64,000 nt of DNA from Moniliophthora roreri (Eukaryota > Basidiomycota > Agaricomycetes > Agaricales > Marasmiaceae): NCBI GenBank assembly GCA_001466705.2, contig LATX02000244.1, positions 308,934 to 372,933 on the forward strand. The letters run 5' to 3'. How positions within the stretch are numbered: position 1 is the first letter of the stretch; the number at the start of each line of letters is the position of its first letter. A program made the translations under genes and the position numbers. Below the pieces are notes generated by a model. The model had not been told where the DNA came from. It did not search any database and saw nothing but the letters and a program-made list of their open reading frames with translations. Below, one piece after another: positions 35,598-47,242 of this stretch.

Positions 35598-37223
35598 ATG
35601 TCGTCGTCTCCCGACGCCTTGTATCATGCAATTCCACAAGCCCCAGTAGCTTCGAATCCGATTCGAATATCTGAACATGACCCAGACCCTCCGATTGACC
35701 TGGACGAAGAACTAGAACCGCTTGCTCCAGTACCCGTTGACGCGCGTATACGAGGGATTCATTTTGTCCTGGGTTGCGCAGTTTTACTGCCATGGAATGG
35801 TACGTCTGCCCTTTTATCTGTTAAGGCTCGATAACAGACCCTTCTCTTCAACAGCACTTATCACTGCAACCCCATATTTCCTATCCCGACTCGAGGATTC
35901 ACCGCTAAGATCGACGTTCAGTTCATACTTCTCCATAAGCTTCACAAGTGCGAACTTCTTTTTCCTTGCACATGCTACAGCAACGTCGAAACAAGTATGT
36001 TTCCTTAGCTCTAAGGCCGCGTTGCAAACACTGATCTATTTGAAACTAGTCGTCGCCCTCCCGTCAGACTATCTTTTCCCTGTTATGGCTAGCAGTACTG
36101 TGCTTCCTCCTCACTCTCAGTACACTGGTCCAGATTAGCCCAGGTCCCTTCTTCGCCTTTGTGATCCTCAATGGCATCGTACAGGCTGCATTCGGGTCAT
36201 ACCTGCAGACCTCAGTGATCGCAGTGGCCTCCTTATTCGGGCCAACGGCTGTGCAAGCCATGCTGTCAGGACAGGCTGCCGTTGCAGTTGCAGTCAGCAC
36301 AGTGCAGGTTCTCAGTGCCTCTGCATCAGTATCAGTAAAGAGAGAAGGGAGGCCTGTTGAAGGACTCTCGCGCGACAAGAATCCCGAAGAACGTGCAGCC
36401 TTTATCTTCTTTGGACTCTCGACCGTTTTCCTCCTTGTTACCGTAGTAGCACAATGGTGGTTAACCCGAATGCCTCAGTATCATGCCGTTGCAGGATCCC
36501 TTGAAGTTATACACAAGACTGGTAGAGATGGGGCAGACGAGAGACGCGGGCTTGTATCTGGAGGAAGATCTGATCCGTCCATCGAGAAAACCAGGATCAT
36601 AAGAGTAGCAAAGACAAATATCATCTATGAAGTGGCGGTCGCTTATGTTTTCATAGTGACACTCGTACGTCTTTCTACATCCAACGTCCCCCAAGTTTTT
36701 CATTGAGTTTACTTTGTCACAGGCTGTTTTCCCGCCGATCACCGCTTCCATTCAGCCAACGAACCCCAACCTACATCCCTTACTCTTTACCTCGATTCAT
36801 TTCCTCACTTTTGGTCTCGGAGATTTCGTCGGCCGATACATTTGTTCTTTCCCCCAAGTTTTAATTTGGTCTGCGCGTAAGTTGCTCACCTTATCCCTAT
36901 CCCGAACGCTATTCGTGTTCCTTTTCCTCATGTGCAATGTCACTAAACCCTCGGCGGAGCCCTCACAGCCCCTCATCAACTCCGACTTCTTGTTCTTCCT
37001 CATTCTATTCGCCTTCGGGCTGTCAAATGGCTACGTGTCGAGTTTATGCTTGATGTCTGCTTCATCACTCGAACATAACCCTCGGCTTAAAGGAAAGAGG
37101 GAGGATGTTGATGTTGCCGCTACCGTTTCACAATTCTGTCTCATTGGAGGGTTGATGGTCGGGAGTATGGCGAGTTTTGTTGTGAGAAGTGCGGTTTGCT
37201 CATGTAATCCTTTCACGACGTAA
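35598..37223 (+). CDS. Equilibrative nucleoside transporter (ENT / SLC29)
   Basis: Four exons (35598-35799, 35855-35994, 36050-36664, 36723-37223) give 485 aa. A Pro/Asp-rich cytosolic N-terminus leads to TM1, HFVLGCAVLLPWNALITATPYF; the LPWN motif is the ENT hallmark. Other family blocks are GIVQAAFGSYLQTSVIAVASLFGP and AMLSGQAAVAVAVSTVQVLSA. The large cytosolic loop follows TM6. After it come FPPITASIQPTNPN, HFLTFGLGDFVGRYICSF and FGLSNGYVSSLCLMSAS, with 11 TM segments expected. ENTs move nucleosides across plasma or vacuolar membranes. I chose the ATG at 35598 because frames further upstream have no ATG. No missing region is seen. Confidence 0.93.
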
Positions 37224-37638
37224 CGGTAAAGGAGTCATTGTATTGCGGGGTGTGAGGTGTACATATCATAGGAACGTTATATAAAGTTATGTTTATGTTA
37301 GATACACTAGAGAATCATAAATCGGCTGCAGCTACGTATGTGCTACTGGTCCGAGGTCACCACGAAGGAAGAAAAGGAGTCTTCAACCCATTCGAACGAT
37401 ATCAAACCGAGTCGAGTGAGGGGAAGTTGAGATACACAGAGCGTGGAGATTCTTGTCATTCAAGTACAAGATTCGTAGCCATCGTCTTATAGACGAAATT
37501 TTTACCCCGTCACCAGAATAGCGTTCTGAGCGTCCTAATGTTGCGACAAGGACATACAGATCCAGACAAATCCATAGAAACAAAATAGTTATAGGTTATA
37601 GAGAATAATAGATGCGGAAGACGGAGCTGTCGGGAGGT
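37224..37638. other. Gap between convergent ENT and unknown gene
   Basis: It contains 3' flanks only; no gene or repeat is seen. Confidence 0.5.
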
Positions 37639-38549
37639 TTATCGTACAGCCAACATTGGCTGCCATGTACCATAAGACAGCTCTTCGAGGTGGTGTAACT
37701 CAACTCGGTCCCACATGACAGGAATAGCATTAACCTACCGGAAAACACGGTCAGCATCGATGGTTCTTCACCAGCAAAGGATACCCACCTGCAAGTAATG
37801 TACGCACGCTCGGGACACTCGCCTCGCTAACGTCTGTAAGCTGATGTGTCTATCATAGGAATCGAGAGGTATCTCGTATGTTAATGAGTTATAACCAGCC
37901 CACTGGAAATGTCTCGTGAGTAAACTTTTCCTACAGCTAAAGGATCGAGGACTTACTTTAACTTTTAACAGAATCGTATTCCGTCGATCTGCATGCAAAT
38001 CGTATGCGGTATAGGAGTCGTTCGACGATAATCGAACATGGGACTGAGCCTCTGCAAGGGAAACGCCTGCTAGCAGACTGCCCCGTCGTTTGAACTTGAT
38101 CTGGACGGAACTGGCACGACGGTATGCGTCGAGGGGAGGTGCACGCAATGACACCGTGGACACAGTTGAATGACGACGGGAACGAGGCATGCCCATGGCC
38201 GACGGTGGTCGAGATGCTGGGTAATACATGTCGTCGTTGTATGCTGGCGGCAGTGAGATTTACGGTTATAGTGCATTGAGAGCGAGGGAAACATACCGGT
38301 ACTCATTCTGCGGCTTAAAGCAACGGTCCCCGGTCCATTGTACATGTCGCGCTGCATTCGTGAAGTCAGTTCGGAAGCCAATTTCTCTGGGGTGAGAAGC
38401 GCTACCTCGTAGCCATATATCGACTCAGGATATATCCCCTGCCTAGAATATGGATAGCTGGAAGTGCCATAGACCATTGACTGGCGCCGAGATAGTGGAA
38501 GGTGTCCGTAGGAGTCGTAAGCATCGTAGGCGGGAAAGACCATAGCCAT
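37639..38549 (-). CDS. Conserved basidiomycete protein of unknown function
   Basis: A minus-strand gene with short introns starts MAMVFPAYDAYDSYGHLPL. The first third is Tyr/Ser/Gly-rich and disordered, and a Ser/Arg-rich middle follows (RPPSAMGMPRSRRHSTVST). The C-terminal part looks folded: VQIKFKRRGSLLAGVSLAEA, YDLHADRRNTILLKV, WAGYNSLTYEIPLDSY, LARRVSRACVHYLQ, then NAIPVMWDRVELHHLEELSY and WQPMLAVR. I have the impression this end is conserved in Agaricomycetes as an uncharacterised domain, but I cannot name it with certainty. No signal peptide or TM segment is seen. The last exon (about 37739-37639) is inferred from the reading frame. Confidence 0.65.
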
Positions 38550-39550
38550 TGCTGAAGTGGGATCGGTATAGTGGAAAGAAGAGTTGAAAGACTCGAATTC
38601 GATGAAGATAAGTTGCGGAAAGGGTACCTTTATATGCGTAAAATGTCAGTAAGCAATGAGGTCCCAGCCGGTGATCTATGCGTACCTCGAGGCCGGGATG
38701 CGTTCAGCGAGCAGTAAACAGACCCATAAGGGTTTCGATCCAAATACCTTGAGATGAGCGAGATACTATCATCAAGAGATTGTCTACCTCCTCATATATA
38801 GTCTGTGGCCTGTCCAAGCATGGCTCAAGCTGAAAGGTGTCATAAGTGCGACAAAAATCGCGAATAAAGCGGGTGGCAGGGTCTTCCAGTATACCATACC
38901 CTGGCTACTAGGAACTATATCGTCGAACTCAAGCGACAAAGGCTGACTGGGTCGGTAAAGGAACCAAAGCAATGCAAGTCTAACCGGAAACCGAAAAGCA
39001 GCCTCTGAGCTCTCCACTACAATAGCTGTACTTGGGACAAGTCCATCCTGCTGCATAAGGGTGTCCCACGTGCATCGATCGAATATGGGGTCGATACTGA
39101 ACAAATGCTCCCGTCGGAAATTCGTCTTGCGAACCAGGAATCCGCTGCCAACACGTGTAAAGTGCATGCAAGGGTGCTCTCAGGGTTGTGCTGCTAATCC
39201 AAGTGTTTCATGCATGTTCCTCGAAGGCGTGTTCTAGTCAAGCCTTAGTATTGTCGACCTTGCTCTGGATCTGCGAGCTTTCCGCCGATGAAATCCTGAG
39301 CGCTCCATCCGACCCCCTCTTCTTGCTTCTCCCTGTGAATCTTCGGGGTTGTTGTGTCGACCTTGAATGCGCAGCGCTGCGCTGCGACGCTGTGAAAGGA
39401 AGTTTGATGATACTTGCCTTTGCATCTGGACCAATAGCAGTAGGTCGAGGCGGTCAGATGTGGGTGTTTAATGACTTCATCGTTGATTCCGACTCACAGA
39501 ATTCCCTAATCCATTCAAAAATCCGCCCAACATCCATTCCCGTTTCTCTA
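38550..39550. other. Gap with weak open frames
   Basis: A minus-strand frame at 38784-39167 (127 codons, with a hydrophobic end TLPPALFAIFVALMTPF) and the in-frame plus-strand extension of the SnoaL gene (39188-39550) stay open but match nothing known. I do not call either as a gene. Confidence 0.35.
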
Positions 39551-40078
39551 ATGACTTCACCACGGCGAACTCGACTGCTATCTTCAGCCCAATCGTTTTG
39601 TAACTCTTTCGCAGAGAACAAAGACATTGAAACCATCACGTCACACTTCACTTTGACTCACCAACCCTCGGTCATCGAACATGGTGAACCATCATTGGGT
39701 CCCTTCCTAGGAAAGCCTCATGTTGGCATGGATGCCATCAAGTCGTATTTCGAGACGATCGCGTCTTTACTTTCCTATGAAAACATGAAATTCTCGGAGT
39801 TTGTGGTGGACACGGAGTCGAGTCGAGTGGCGTGCAAAGGGAAAGCAAAGTTCACTTGGAAGAGTACCAGTGAAAGTTGGGATGAAACTTTCGCTTACAT
39901 GCTCGACTTTGACGATGAATGCAAGATCACCGATTATCAAGTCTGGGCGGATTCGGGAGCAGCATATCTTGCGAGCAAAGGACGGCTGAATGAGGTGAGG
40001 AAGGTAAGCATGACGCGACTAGCGCCTTTTCATCATGAAAACTCATTTCATTCCAAAATTTGTTCATAGGACCAGTAA
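39551..40078 (+). CDS. SnoaL/NTF2-like protein
   Basis: Two exons (39551-40003 and a 9-nt coding piece 40070-40078) give 153 aa. The sequence follows the SnoaL-like fold: a helix FCNSFAENKDIETITSHFT, a loop FLGKPHVGMDAIKSYFETIASLL, then strands KFSEFVVDTESSRVACKGKAKFTWKST, WDETFAYMLDFDDECKITDYQVWAD. Many such fungal proteins are annotated as SnoaL-like or ketosteroid-isomerase-like, and enzyme activity is usually unproven. The start at 39551 is preferred because the upstream extension does not look like the family. Close neighbours are GMC and FAD oxidases, which may point to a shared pathway. Confidence 0.7.
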
Positions 40079-40255
40079 AGGGAAAACGGCCTAATTACCC
40101 CTCGAAACGAGGATTGTATTTCGGCTTAACTCTACAAGCATGAGATCACCAGCGAGCGTCAAGTAGTAATATAATTGGTGTATGAGCAAAGAGAGTGTAC
40201 AGTAGTGATCGACAGATTAAAGTCCACAAAAAGTGTCCAGAACGAGAAGGGGAAA

Positions 40256-42781
40256 CTACAAAGTGACAAGGACAGCGATGAACCCAATTATACAGTAAAT
40301 CAAACCAGAGGCACGTATGGTAGCGCTAGAATTACTGGATGAACGATTTGAGTTGCTCGAATTGTTTGTGCTAGTAGATGCCGGAGAGTCTGAGCTTGAT
40401 TTCTGCGATTCTTCGAGCCCATTGTAATGTGCTCGAATAAGTGCTGCAGCCTGTTCAGCAAGCGCATAGGTGGGGGCACCGAGCTGTGTAATATGATGAA
40501 CGATAAGAAATATATAGGAGAGCAGAAAACCTACGTGGGATGAAAATTCGAATGGGTAGACAGATGCGTCAGCCACTCGAACGTTGGCTATTTCAAGCTT
40601 GAGTCATTGGCTCGGTATGTGAATGGAACGGAGCATACCTAGACCATAAACCTGCAGTTTAGCGTTAACGACACCACCTTGTGCCTTGGAAAGCATCGCG
40701 CAGGATCCAGTTGGATGATACTCTGTCCCAACCGCGCCCCTCAACCAGTTATTCCACTCTTCATCTGAGTTGACACCGTCACCCGGAGAGGTTTCTTTGC
40801 CGAGGAAACCCGAAATGGGCTCTGTCTGGCCTAAACGGCGAGCCATCTTCATCCCTTCACGCATTATGGTGACGTCTGAAGGAAGTATGTGAGTGGAAGT
40901 CACAAGCAACAAAGTCTTTCACTCACCGACATCATGCGTCAGGTAGCCTGGATCAATTACTGGCTTGTCGAATACAGAAGGGGAGGTGATGTAAATGTGA
41001 CCTTGGCTGAGGAGATATTAGTGCTTGGCCTAGAGATATAGACTAACAGCGCTCACCTGAGAGGATGCTGAATTGCGGCTTGTATCATAATGCCTCCGCC
41101 AGTTATACTAAGCAACAGCTCGATCTGGCCAACCTCGCTGGAATAAAGTTTGTCGGTGGTTACGTCGTATATTGCTTTGTAGCCATCAAGGACGCCAGAG
41201 TCCTGACTCGGAATGTTCCCCAAGGAAGAATCACGGGCCTGTTTAGCAGCAGAGACCACTGAGGCTGCACCATCGGCACCAAGCAAACCAGTCAGATTCA
41301 CGTAGGCTGTCGCAGAATTAATGTATGATAGGAACAGCGCGGAGTTCTGGTCGATTCTATTAAGATGGTTATGGCGTCAGAATGTCGATGAACCTACCAC
41401 GAAATCACCACCCGCAGCACGCATAGAACCCGCTGTTGAGGTACCCTCTGGTGTCTGATAAACCAAACCAGTGCTCTGCCATGGTACGTCAGGATGAATA
41501 TCTCGGAATCGGCACGATCCACGGGGGGTGACTCACCAAATGATCTTGAAGATGTTGACCGACTCCTGGCAAGTTGCTAAGGACTTTCACCCCAGCACTT
41601 TGTAGAACATCCTGTGGGCCGACACCACTAACCATGAGTACCTGAGCGCTGCCTATGGTGCCCCCAGCGAGTAAAACCTCCTTGTTAATCTTGACAGTTT
41701 TGACTTCATCCTGCGCGGAGCTGGCATACTGTACACCGGTAGCGGTCAAGTTAGATGCGTTGCTTGAATCAAACAGGATCTTTGTCACTGTGGCACTTGT
41801 GAGGATATCAAGGTTCGATCGAGGAGGAAGAGGATCGATATAACCGGAACGTGAATAAGAGCGAGTCCAGTTGGCTGTATTTATGGAAGATCCGGTGATA
41901 AAGCCGCCCCAATTCTTCCCCCCGGCAGCATCTTTGTTAGTTTCAATGCCGATGTTAGCTAAAGACTCAGTCCAGCTTCCTACTATAGGGAACGTACTTT
42001 GGATTGGTCAGATAGAACCAGACGAGATAATGACAGTGTTCTCACTATCCAGGATATCCCCAGTGAATAGGTCCTCCAGTCCCATGCAAAGACGCGTCAT
42101 ACTGTATACCGGCCTCTTTCGCAATGTCGTCACTTGGAGGATCGAAAGATTCTGTCTTCTTCATGGCAGCATAGAACTCATCCCAGCTCCATGAGCTCGC
42201 AGCATTGCTTCCATCGGAGACCATGCTCTGCCAGGCGTTGACCTCAATTTCCGAGGGCCTGACCAAGTACATGCCATTGATTGCAGAAGAACCACCCAGT
42301 ATCTTTCCGCGGGGCCAAGATATGGTGCGGTCACCGAGGCCGCTTTGTTTCGCTGTCTGCAAAATGTTATCAGCATCGCTGTCCTTGATCTGGGTGTATG
42401 ACGAACCGTATACGACCAGTCGTACTGACTACCCACGACAGAGTTGTAGTATGTGTTTGCAGGTCCATCTGGGGAATGATTAGCACAATCAGTCGAAAAA
42501 ATGAATGAGGACCTACTGATTTGAGTCGCAACCTCGTCACCGCTCAAACCAGCTTCCAGGACAAGTACGGTGGTGTTGGAGTCCTCAGACAGTCTGGACG
42601 CCAGGACGAGTCCAGCCAGTCCTCCACCAACAATGACAAAATCGTAAGAATCCTTTATTGATCCACCGGTAACGAGGTTCCTTGTCCGTAGAGACCGCTT
42701 GTGAAGATGACTAACAGGCAAGTGGTTTCCTGCTGAAGTAGAAGAGAGCAGAAGGAAGGTGGCGAAGAGAATGTGCCACAT
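40256..42781 (-). CDS. GMC oxidoreductase (aryl-alcohol-oxidase type) with GPI-like tail
   Basis: A multi-exon minus-strand gene. The start at 42781 gives a signal peptide, [18 protein letters not shown]. The FAD motif follows ([27 protein letters not shown]), and GMC signature 1 is [19 protein letters not shown]. The block [21 protein letters not shown] matches GMC signature 2. The catalytic region reads [13 protein letters not shown], then [28 protein letters not shown], giving the two active-site His. After that a Ser/Asn-rich linker (about 40 residues) leads to a hydrophobic end, [14 protein letters not shown]. This pattern suggests GPI anchoring or a membrane tail rather than free secretion. 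Family members oxidise aromatic or aliphatic alcohols and make H2O2; the substrate is unknown. Confidence 0.85.
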
Positions 42782-43677
42782 TCCGATGAGAGGGAAATGA
42801 AAGAGCGTGAGGTGAAGATTAGGGAATAAAAATAGCATTAATCATACCTGGCACCGTCTTATAAACGCAATTCCGGGGGTGTCGGGGGCATCGCCCACAA
42901 TTTTCTTGAGGCACATGGAGGAGTGACAAAGATTCAACAGTTTCAGCCAGACGGTGTTTGCAATGCCGAAATTAGTGCTCCAGTACGGGCGAGGGTTGTC
43001 CCGATTCCTGCCGCGGGTGTTCTCGACCTTTAATCCAAACAGGGTGAACATTCTTCCGAACAGACGTCTGGATGATACTCGGTCACTCGAGAGACAACAC
43101 ACGGGGAATTTATTGAACTGTTGAATATCAACAGATGTGGACAATGCTTCCACAAAATTCTGTCCAGGGATTGACAATCATCGATCATCGTGACCACGGT
43201 CCTGAATAGCGTCTTGGTGAGTGACGGTCTTGGATGGCCGTCATTTTGCTTCGTGGGCCACAGATGCTGAGTACGCAAATGTGAATACTGTATGCTGTCA
43301 TTCAAACTGCGCAGTGTTGACGTTATGGACGTTGCTATGAAATTTCTGGCATCATGATTCAGGAGCGTTGCTCTTTCTTTTTCTCTGGGTCGCAAAAGAC
43401 CTGCTTAAGAGCTTCAAACTTGTGCAAGAAAAAAGTAGATACATACCATTGAATCCTTGGACTTTCCCTAGCACAACTCCAAGCACCGTTTTGTAGCAGT
43501 ATCAAGACTGAGCGTCACACGGAATCTGTGAGGCAAGATACAGCAATCGGACATGAACGCACGCTAGTGAGAGCAAAAGCTAGAGGTTATAGAGCGACGC
43601 GTCTTCGTACAATAAATGTGGTTCCCACGGTCATATAACTTGAACAGTCTACACCAAGATATTGTGCACTACAGTAT
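42782..43677. other. Gap between GMC gene and FAD monooxygenase
   Basis: It contains the GMC promoter and the monooxygenase 3' flank. Frames at 42842-43395 are not convincing. No repeat is recognised. Confidence 0.45.
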
Positions 43678-45444
43678 TTACGGAGACCACGCCGGTGTTC
43701 CCTCTTCCTTGATGAGCATTGCTACTTCTGAGGCGACATGATCATGCATCTTGTAGCTGTTCATCTCGTTGACTGGGAACGACGAGTCAGATTCGGCAAA
43801 CCAGCAACTACAGTTCTACTTACTGGTTAGCTTTCCCTCTGCAGCTGCAAGCGTCGCATCATGCGGAGTCAGACTCGTGAAGCCCATTCGCTCGTTGAGA
43901 TTCTCTGTCGCTCGAACAGATGCGGTTTGTACTCTGGTGGCTCGTGGTTTTCGAATCCTCTGATATAGTGCCAAGCCAGATTCAACGTCTTGAGTGAATT
44001 GATACCTTGAGGAGAAGATGATTCCTAACGCAGCTGCATCTTCGATAGCTTGACAGGCACCCTGAGATTGATGCGGCATCATGGGATGTGCGGCGTCGCC
44101 CAAAATGCAGGCTTTTCCCTTGAACCAATGCTGTGCAGAGCATAAGAATGATAACTGATTCTCGAGCTGGAAACGTACAGGATAAGGCTGGTGAACATAC
44201 AATCTCCAGGGCATACGATCAATCGAGTTCTTCAGAAGGTTTTGGCAGTCTGGGTCTAACTCGTCGTATTTCCCCGTTATGATATCCGAAACCGGAACTT
44301 CTTCGAACACAAATCCTTCTTCATGGTGCTTTGTGAGCTCCGTTGGCATAAAACCTGTCGGAAAATCAGAAATATGACAACAGAAACCCAACATGACCAC
44401 TTACAGTAGAAAGAGACGGTCTCTGCTCCGGAACAGGGCGACATGACGATCTTGTAATACTTTGATCTCACTCCGTCTCGGCTCTTACCCTCCATACCAC
44501 CCCAAAACTGACTAGGAATCCGGGCGGAACAAACATCAGCTGGAGCACTTGTGCATTTGATGTACTTACATTGCCGGTTCGTATGAATACTTGACGAGAC
44601 CCAATTTATCGATGACGTCGCGTGGAACGTTACAGCGATAGCAGGTTTGAGCGGCAGACATGACATCTGGAACAATTCCCAGCTCTCTTCGCACGACAGA
44701 CTGGGGATTGTCAAAGACAATCCAAAGATAGTATCAGATTACGCACCCGGATTCCATCAGCGCCCACAATCAAATCTGCTTTCACAACCGCCCCATTCTT
44801 GAATCTGGCAGTACCAGTTTCATAGTCTACCAATTCAAGTCTGTAGAATGTACTGATAAACATGATGAGGCCAAGGTAGGCCCCTGAACAGTGCTTACAT
44901 GTGGTCAATGTGCACCGTGCAAGGTTCGCCCTCGCCTTCGGGGTCTGTGGCGGTCTTCAGTAGGGTCGCATGCATATCCTGCCGATGGAACATATTGTAT
45001 ACATTCCCCCACTCCTTTTCGTAGTTGTCCAGATTGTATTGGTTCAATATTTGCCCCGTAGACCAATCACGCATGACGAGTTTCATCTGTGAGGCTTGTG
45101 AACAAAAAACAAAGGGTGAAAGAGCGATGGCGCGCACAAGGATTACGGGCTTCATGTCTGGAATGTCTACTCCCCATTCCCGAAGCCACTGGGTGCCATT
45201 AGCGGCACAAGAAATCGACGCGCCAACTTCAACATCAAAGGACCGACGTTCATAGATGCTTACTGCAAGGAAAGTCTGTGAGCAAATATTAGATGAACTA
45301 GTTGCTACTGTACATACTTAGGTGACCAGCGCGACGCAGCGCGACAGCGGCTGCTAGCCCGCCAATCCCACCACCTATAATAGCGACATGCAATTTTCGG
45401 TAGTTGGGATTTGTGAGGCTCTCAGAGACAGAAGATGCGGTCAT
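43678..45444 (-). CDS. FAD-dependent monooxygenase, salicylate-hydroxylase-like
   Basis: A multi-exon minus-strand gene starting MTASSVSESLTNPNYRK. The three flavoprotein hydroxylase motifs are present: the FAD Rossmann motif HVAIIGGGIGGLAAAVALRRAGH, the DG motif ADLIVGADGIRSVVRRELG, and the GD motif KACILGDAAHPMMPHQSQGACQAIEDA. Other family blocks are EVGASISCAANGTQWLREWG, MHATLLKTA, and FWGGMEGKSRDG. Class A flavoprotein monooxygenases of this type hydroxylate phenolic acids such as salicylate using NAD(P)H and O2, but many have other aromatic substrates. The C-terminus ends KEEGTPAWSP. There is no signal peptide, so it is cytosolic. It lies head-to-head with the dienelactone-hydrolase-like gene (about 380 bp) and near a GMC oxidase. 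Confidence 0.88.
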
Positions 45445-45827
45445 AGAAGATGAGAGTGTAGTGATTAGATGCGTGGAGCTGGGGAATTACTTGTGGAACC
45501 AAAGATCGCTTAGCATTTTGAAGGATTCGTTCTGTGGGTAATTTGGTTTTCAATCCTATCAAACCCGGTCGATGTTTAATCACCGAGTATCTGCGGTGAC
45601 AGTATGGGACGAGAGCATGAGACGAGACTGTAGACCCGGCCGCGAATACGACATTTATGAAAGTAAGAAGAAAGAGGACAGAATAAGCGCCCATTGTCTA
45701 TCGTGAGGATGTATTTCAAATCTGACGATATGAGAACCAAAATTCCTCAGCCAAAGGTAGCACCGGAACATCATATTGTCGCGAGATAAGAACCAGGTCG
45801 AAATCCCAAAACTTTCGTGCGCGTACG

Positions 45828-47242
45828 ATGGCCCCTTCGTTTTACGACCCAAACTCTGCGGACGAGCAAGAGGTCCCTCTGCCTTCTACACCTCTTATTC
45901 AATTAAGCAGTAATGTAGTCCTGCAACCTCCTTTAACTCGGAGAGGTACAGGACCAGGTATGATCGCCTTTCTACCTACATTGGTCAAGAGCCCCACACC
46001 ACAGAAACCCAAACCACTTGACCCTGAACCGATTCAGAAATGGGCCGAGGAAGGATTTGCAGTTGTAGGCGTCACGGGAGCTAGCACAAGTGCCAACGTC
46101 TACGATGCTCTGGCTAAAGGTGTGAATGCACTATTGGAACTTAAAGAGCTGGATGTTAGAGAAAAGTTTGCTGTCTATGGTACGACACGTATCTACTTCA
46201 ATGCGATTGCTTGACTTCTTTCTAGTATACGACTCAAGCATTCTTTCTGTCGTTATTGAATGCATACAGGGAGATAGCAGATTGGCATGCCTCGTCGCAA
46301 TCGTATCTGAGTCGCTTCCCGATCCTACTCCCTCAGTTCCCTCATTCATACATCTCATAACAACCTCAGGCCAACTTCAAACATCATCTTCGTCATCGAT
46401 AACCATTAACCGGTACCCAAACGCATCGACCAACTTTATTCTTCCTCACTCGGCCGACTACAACCCCGGCTATGCGAACCTCGCACACAGCCGAACACTC
46501 GTTTTCCTTCGCAAGATCCTTGGGAGTCCCATATTTGACATTGAAGCTATCTGGGAAGAGCATACCTATTTTGAATTTGAAATGAGAAGCGTGGCGAAAA
46601 CCATGGGTACGATGGTTGCTGAGCCATATGTCAATCATGTCCCCACAGTAAGCCAAGGACTTTTCGTGCGCTATGTTCATTACTAACTACTTGCTAGATG
46701 ACCGGTGGTGTCGGACGCAAGAACTTGACTGCTTTTTACAGAGACCACTTTATCTTCGCGAATCCGCCAGATACCAAACTTCAGCTCGTATCTAGGACAG
46801 TGGGAAGCGACCGCGTGATTGGTGTGTGAGATTTCTACACTCGTTAATGGCTCCTGACCTCAGATAGATGAATTTATTTTCAAACTCACGCATGATCGAG
46901 TCGTCCACTGGCTTCTCCCTGGCGTACCGCCCACAGGGAAGAAATTGGAGATACCTTTTGTTGGCGTCGTCAACGTACGAGGTGACAGGCTTTATCATGG
47001 TGAGCTCGTTCTTGTTTGGTTCCTTGCAGGAATTCTTCTTGAATCTTGTTCTAGAACACATCTGGTGGGATCATGCTACCGCGTTACTACAGGCCGGTGT
47101 TCTTCCCAGCCACGTTCCTCACGGAGAAACAGGTCAACGATTAAGGCTACCGGTTGCGGGTGCTGAGGGAGCAAGGCTTCTGGTTGATGAAACTGATGGG
47201 ACTAGCAATGTGATGTTTGGATCCGAGTGGGGTGTTCAATGA
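45828..47242 (+). CDS. Dienelactone-hydrolase-like / SnoaL-like protein
   Basis: Five exons (45828-46179, 46226-46647, 46698-46821, 46868-46999, 47055-47242) give 405 aa. The N-terminal half resembles fungal proteins annotated as dienelactone hydrolase (EPIQKWAEEGFAVVGVTGAS, then SADYNPGYANLAHSRTLVFLRK). I find no G-x-C/S-x-G nucleophile elbow, so hydrolase activity is doubtful. The C-terminal half is SnoaL/NTF2-like: MTGGVGRKNLTAFYRDHFIF, LQLVSRTVGSDRVIDEFIFKL, LEIPFVGVVNVRGDRLYHEHIWWDHATALLQAGVLP. Similar two-part proteins are common in fungi and their role is unsettled. The neighbouring aromatic monooxygenase suggests a link to aromatic breakdown, but that is inference. Confidence 0.8.

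Noticed and set aside
36797..37003. Minus-strand frame opposite the nucleoside transporter
   Set aside because: It is a shadow of transporter exon 4.
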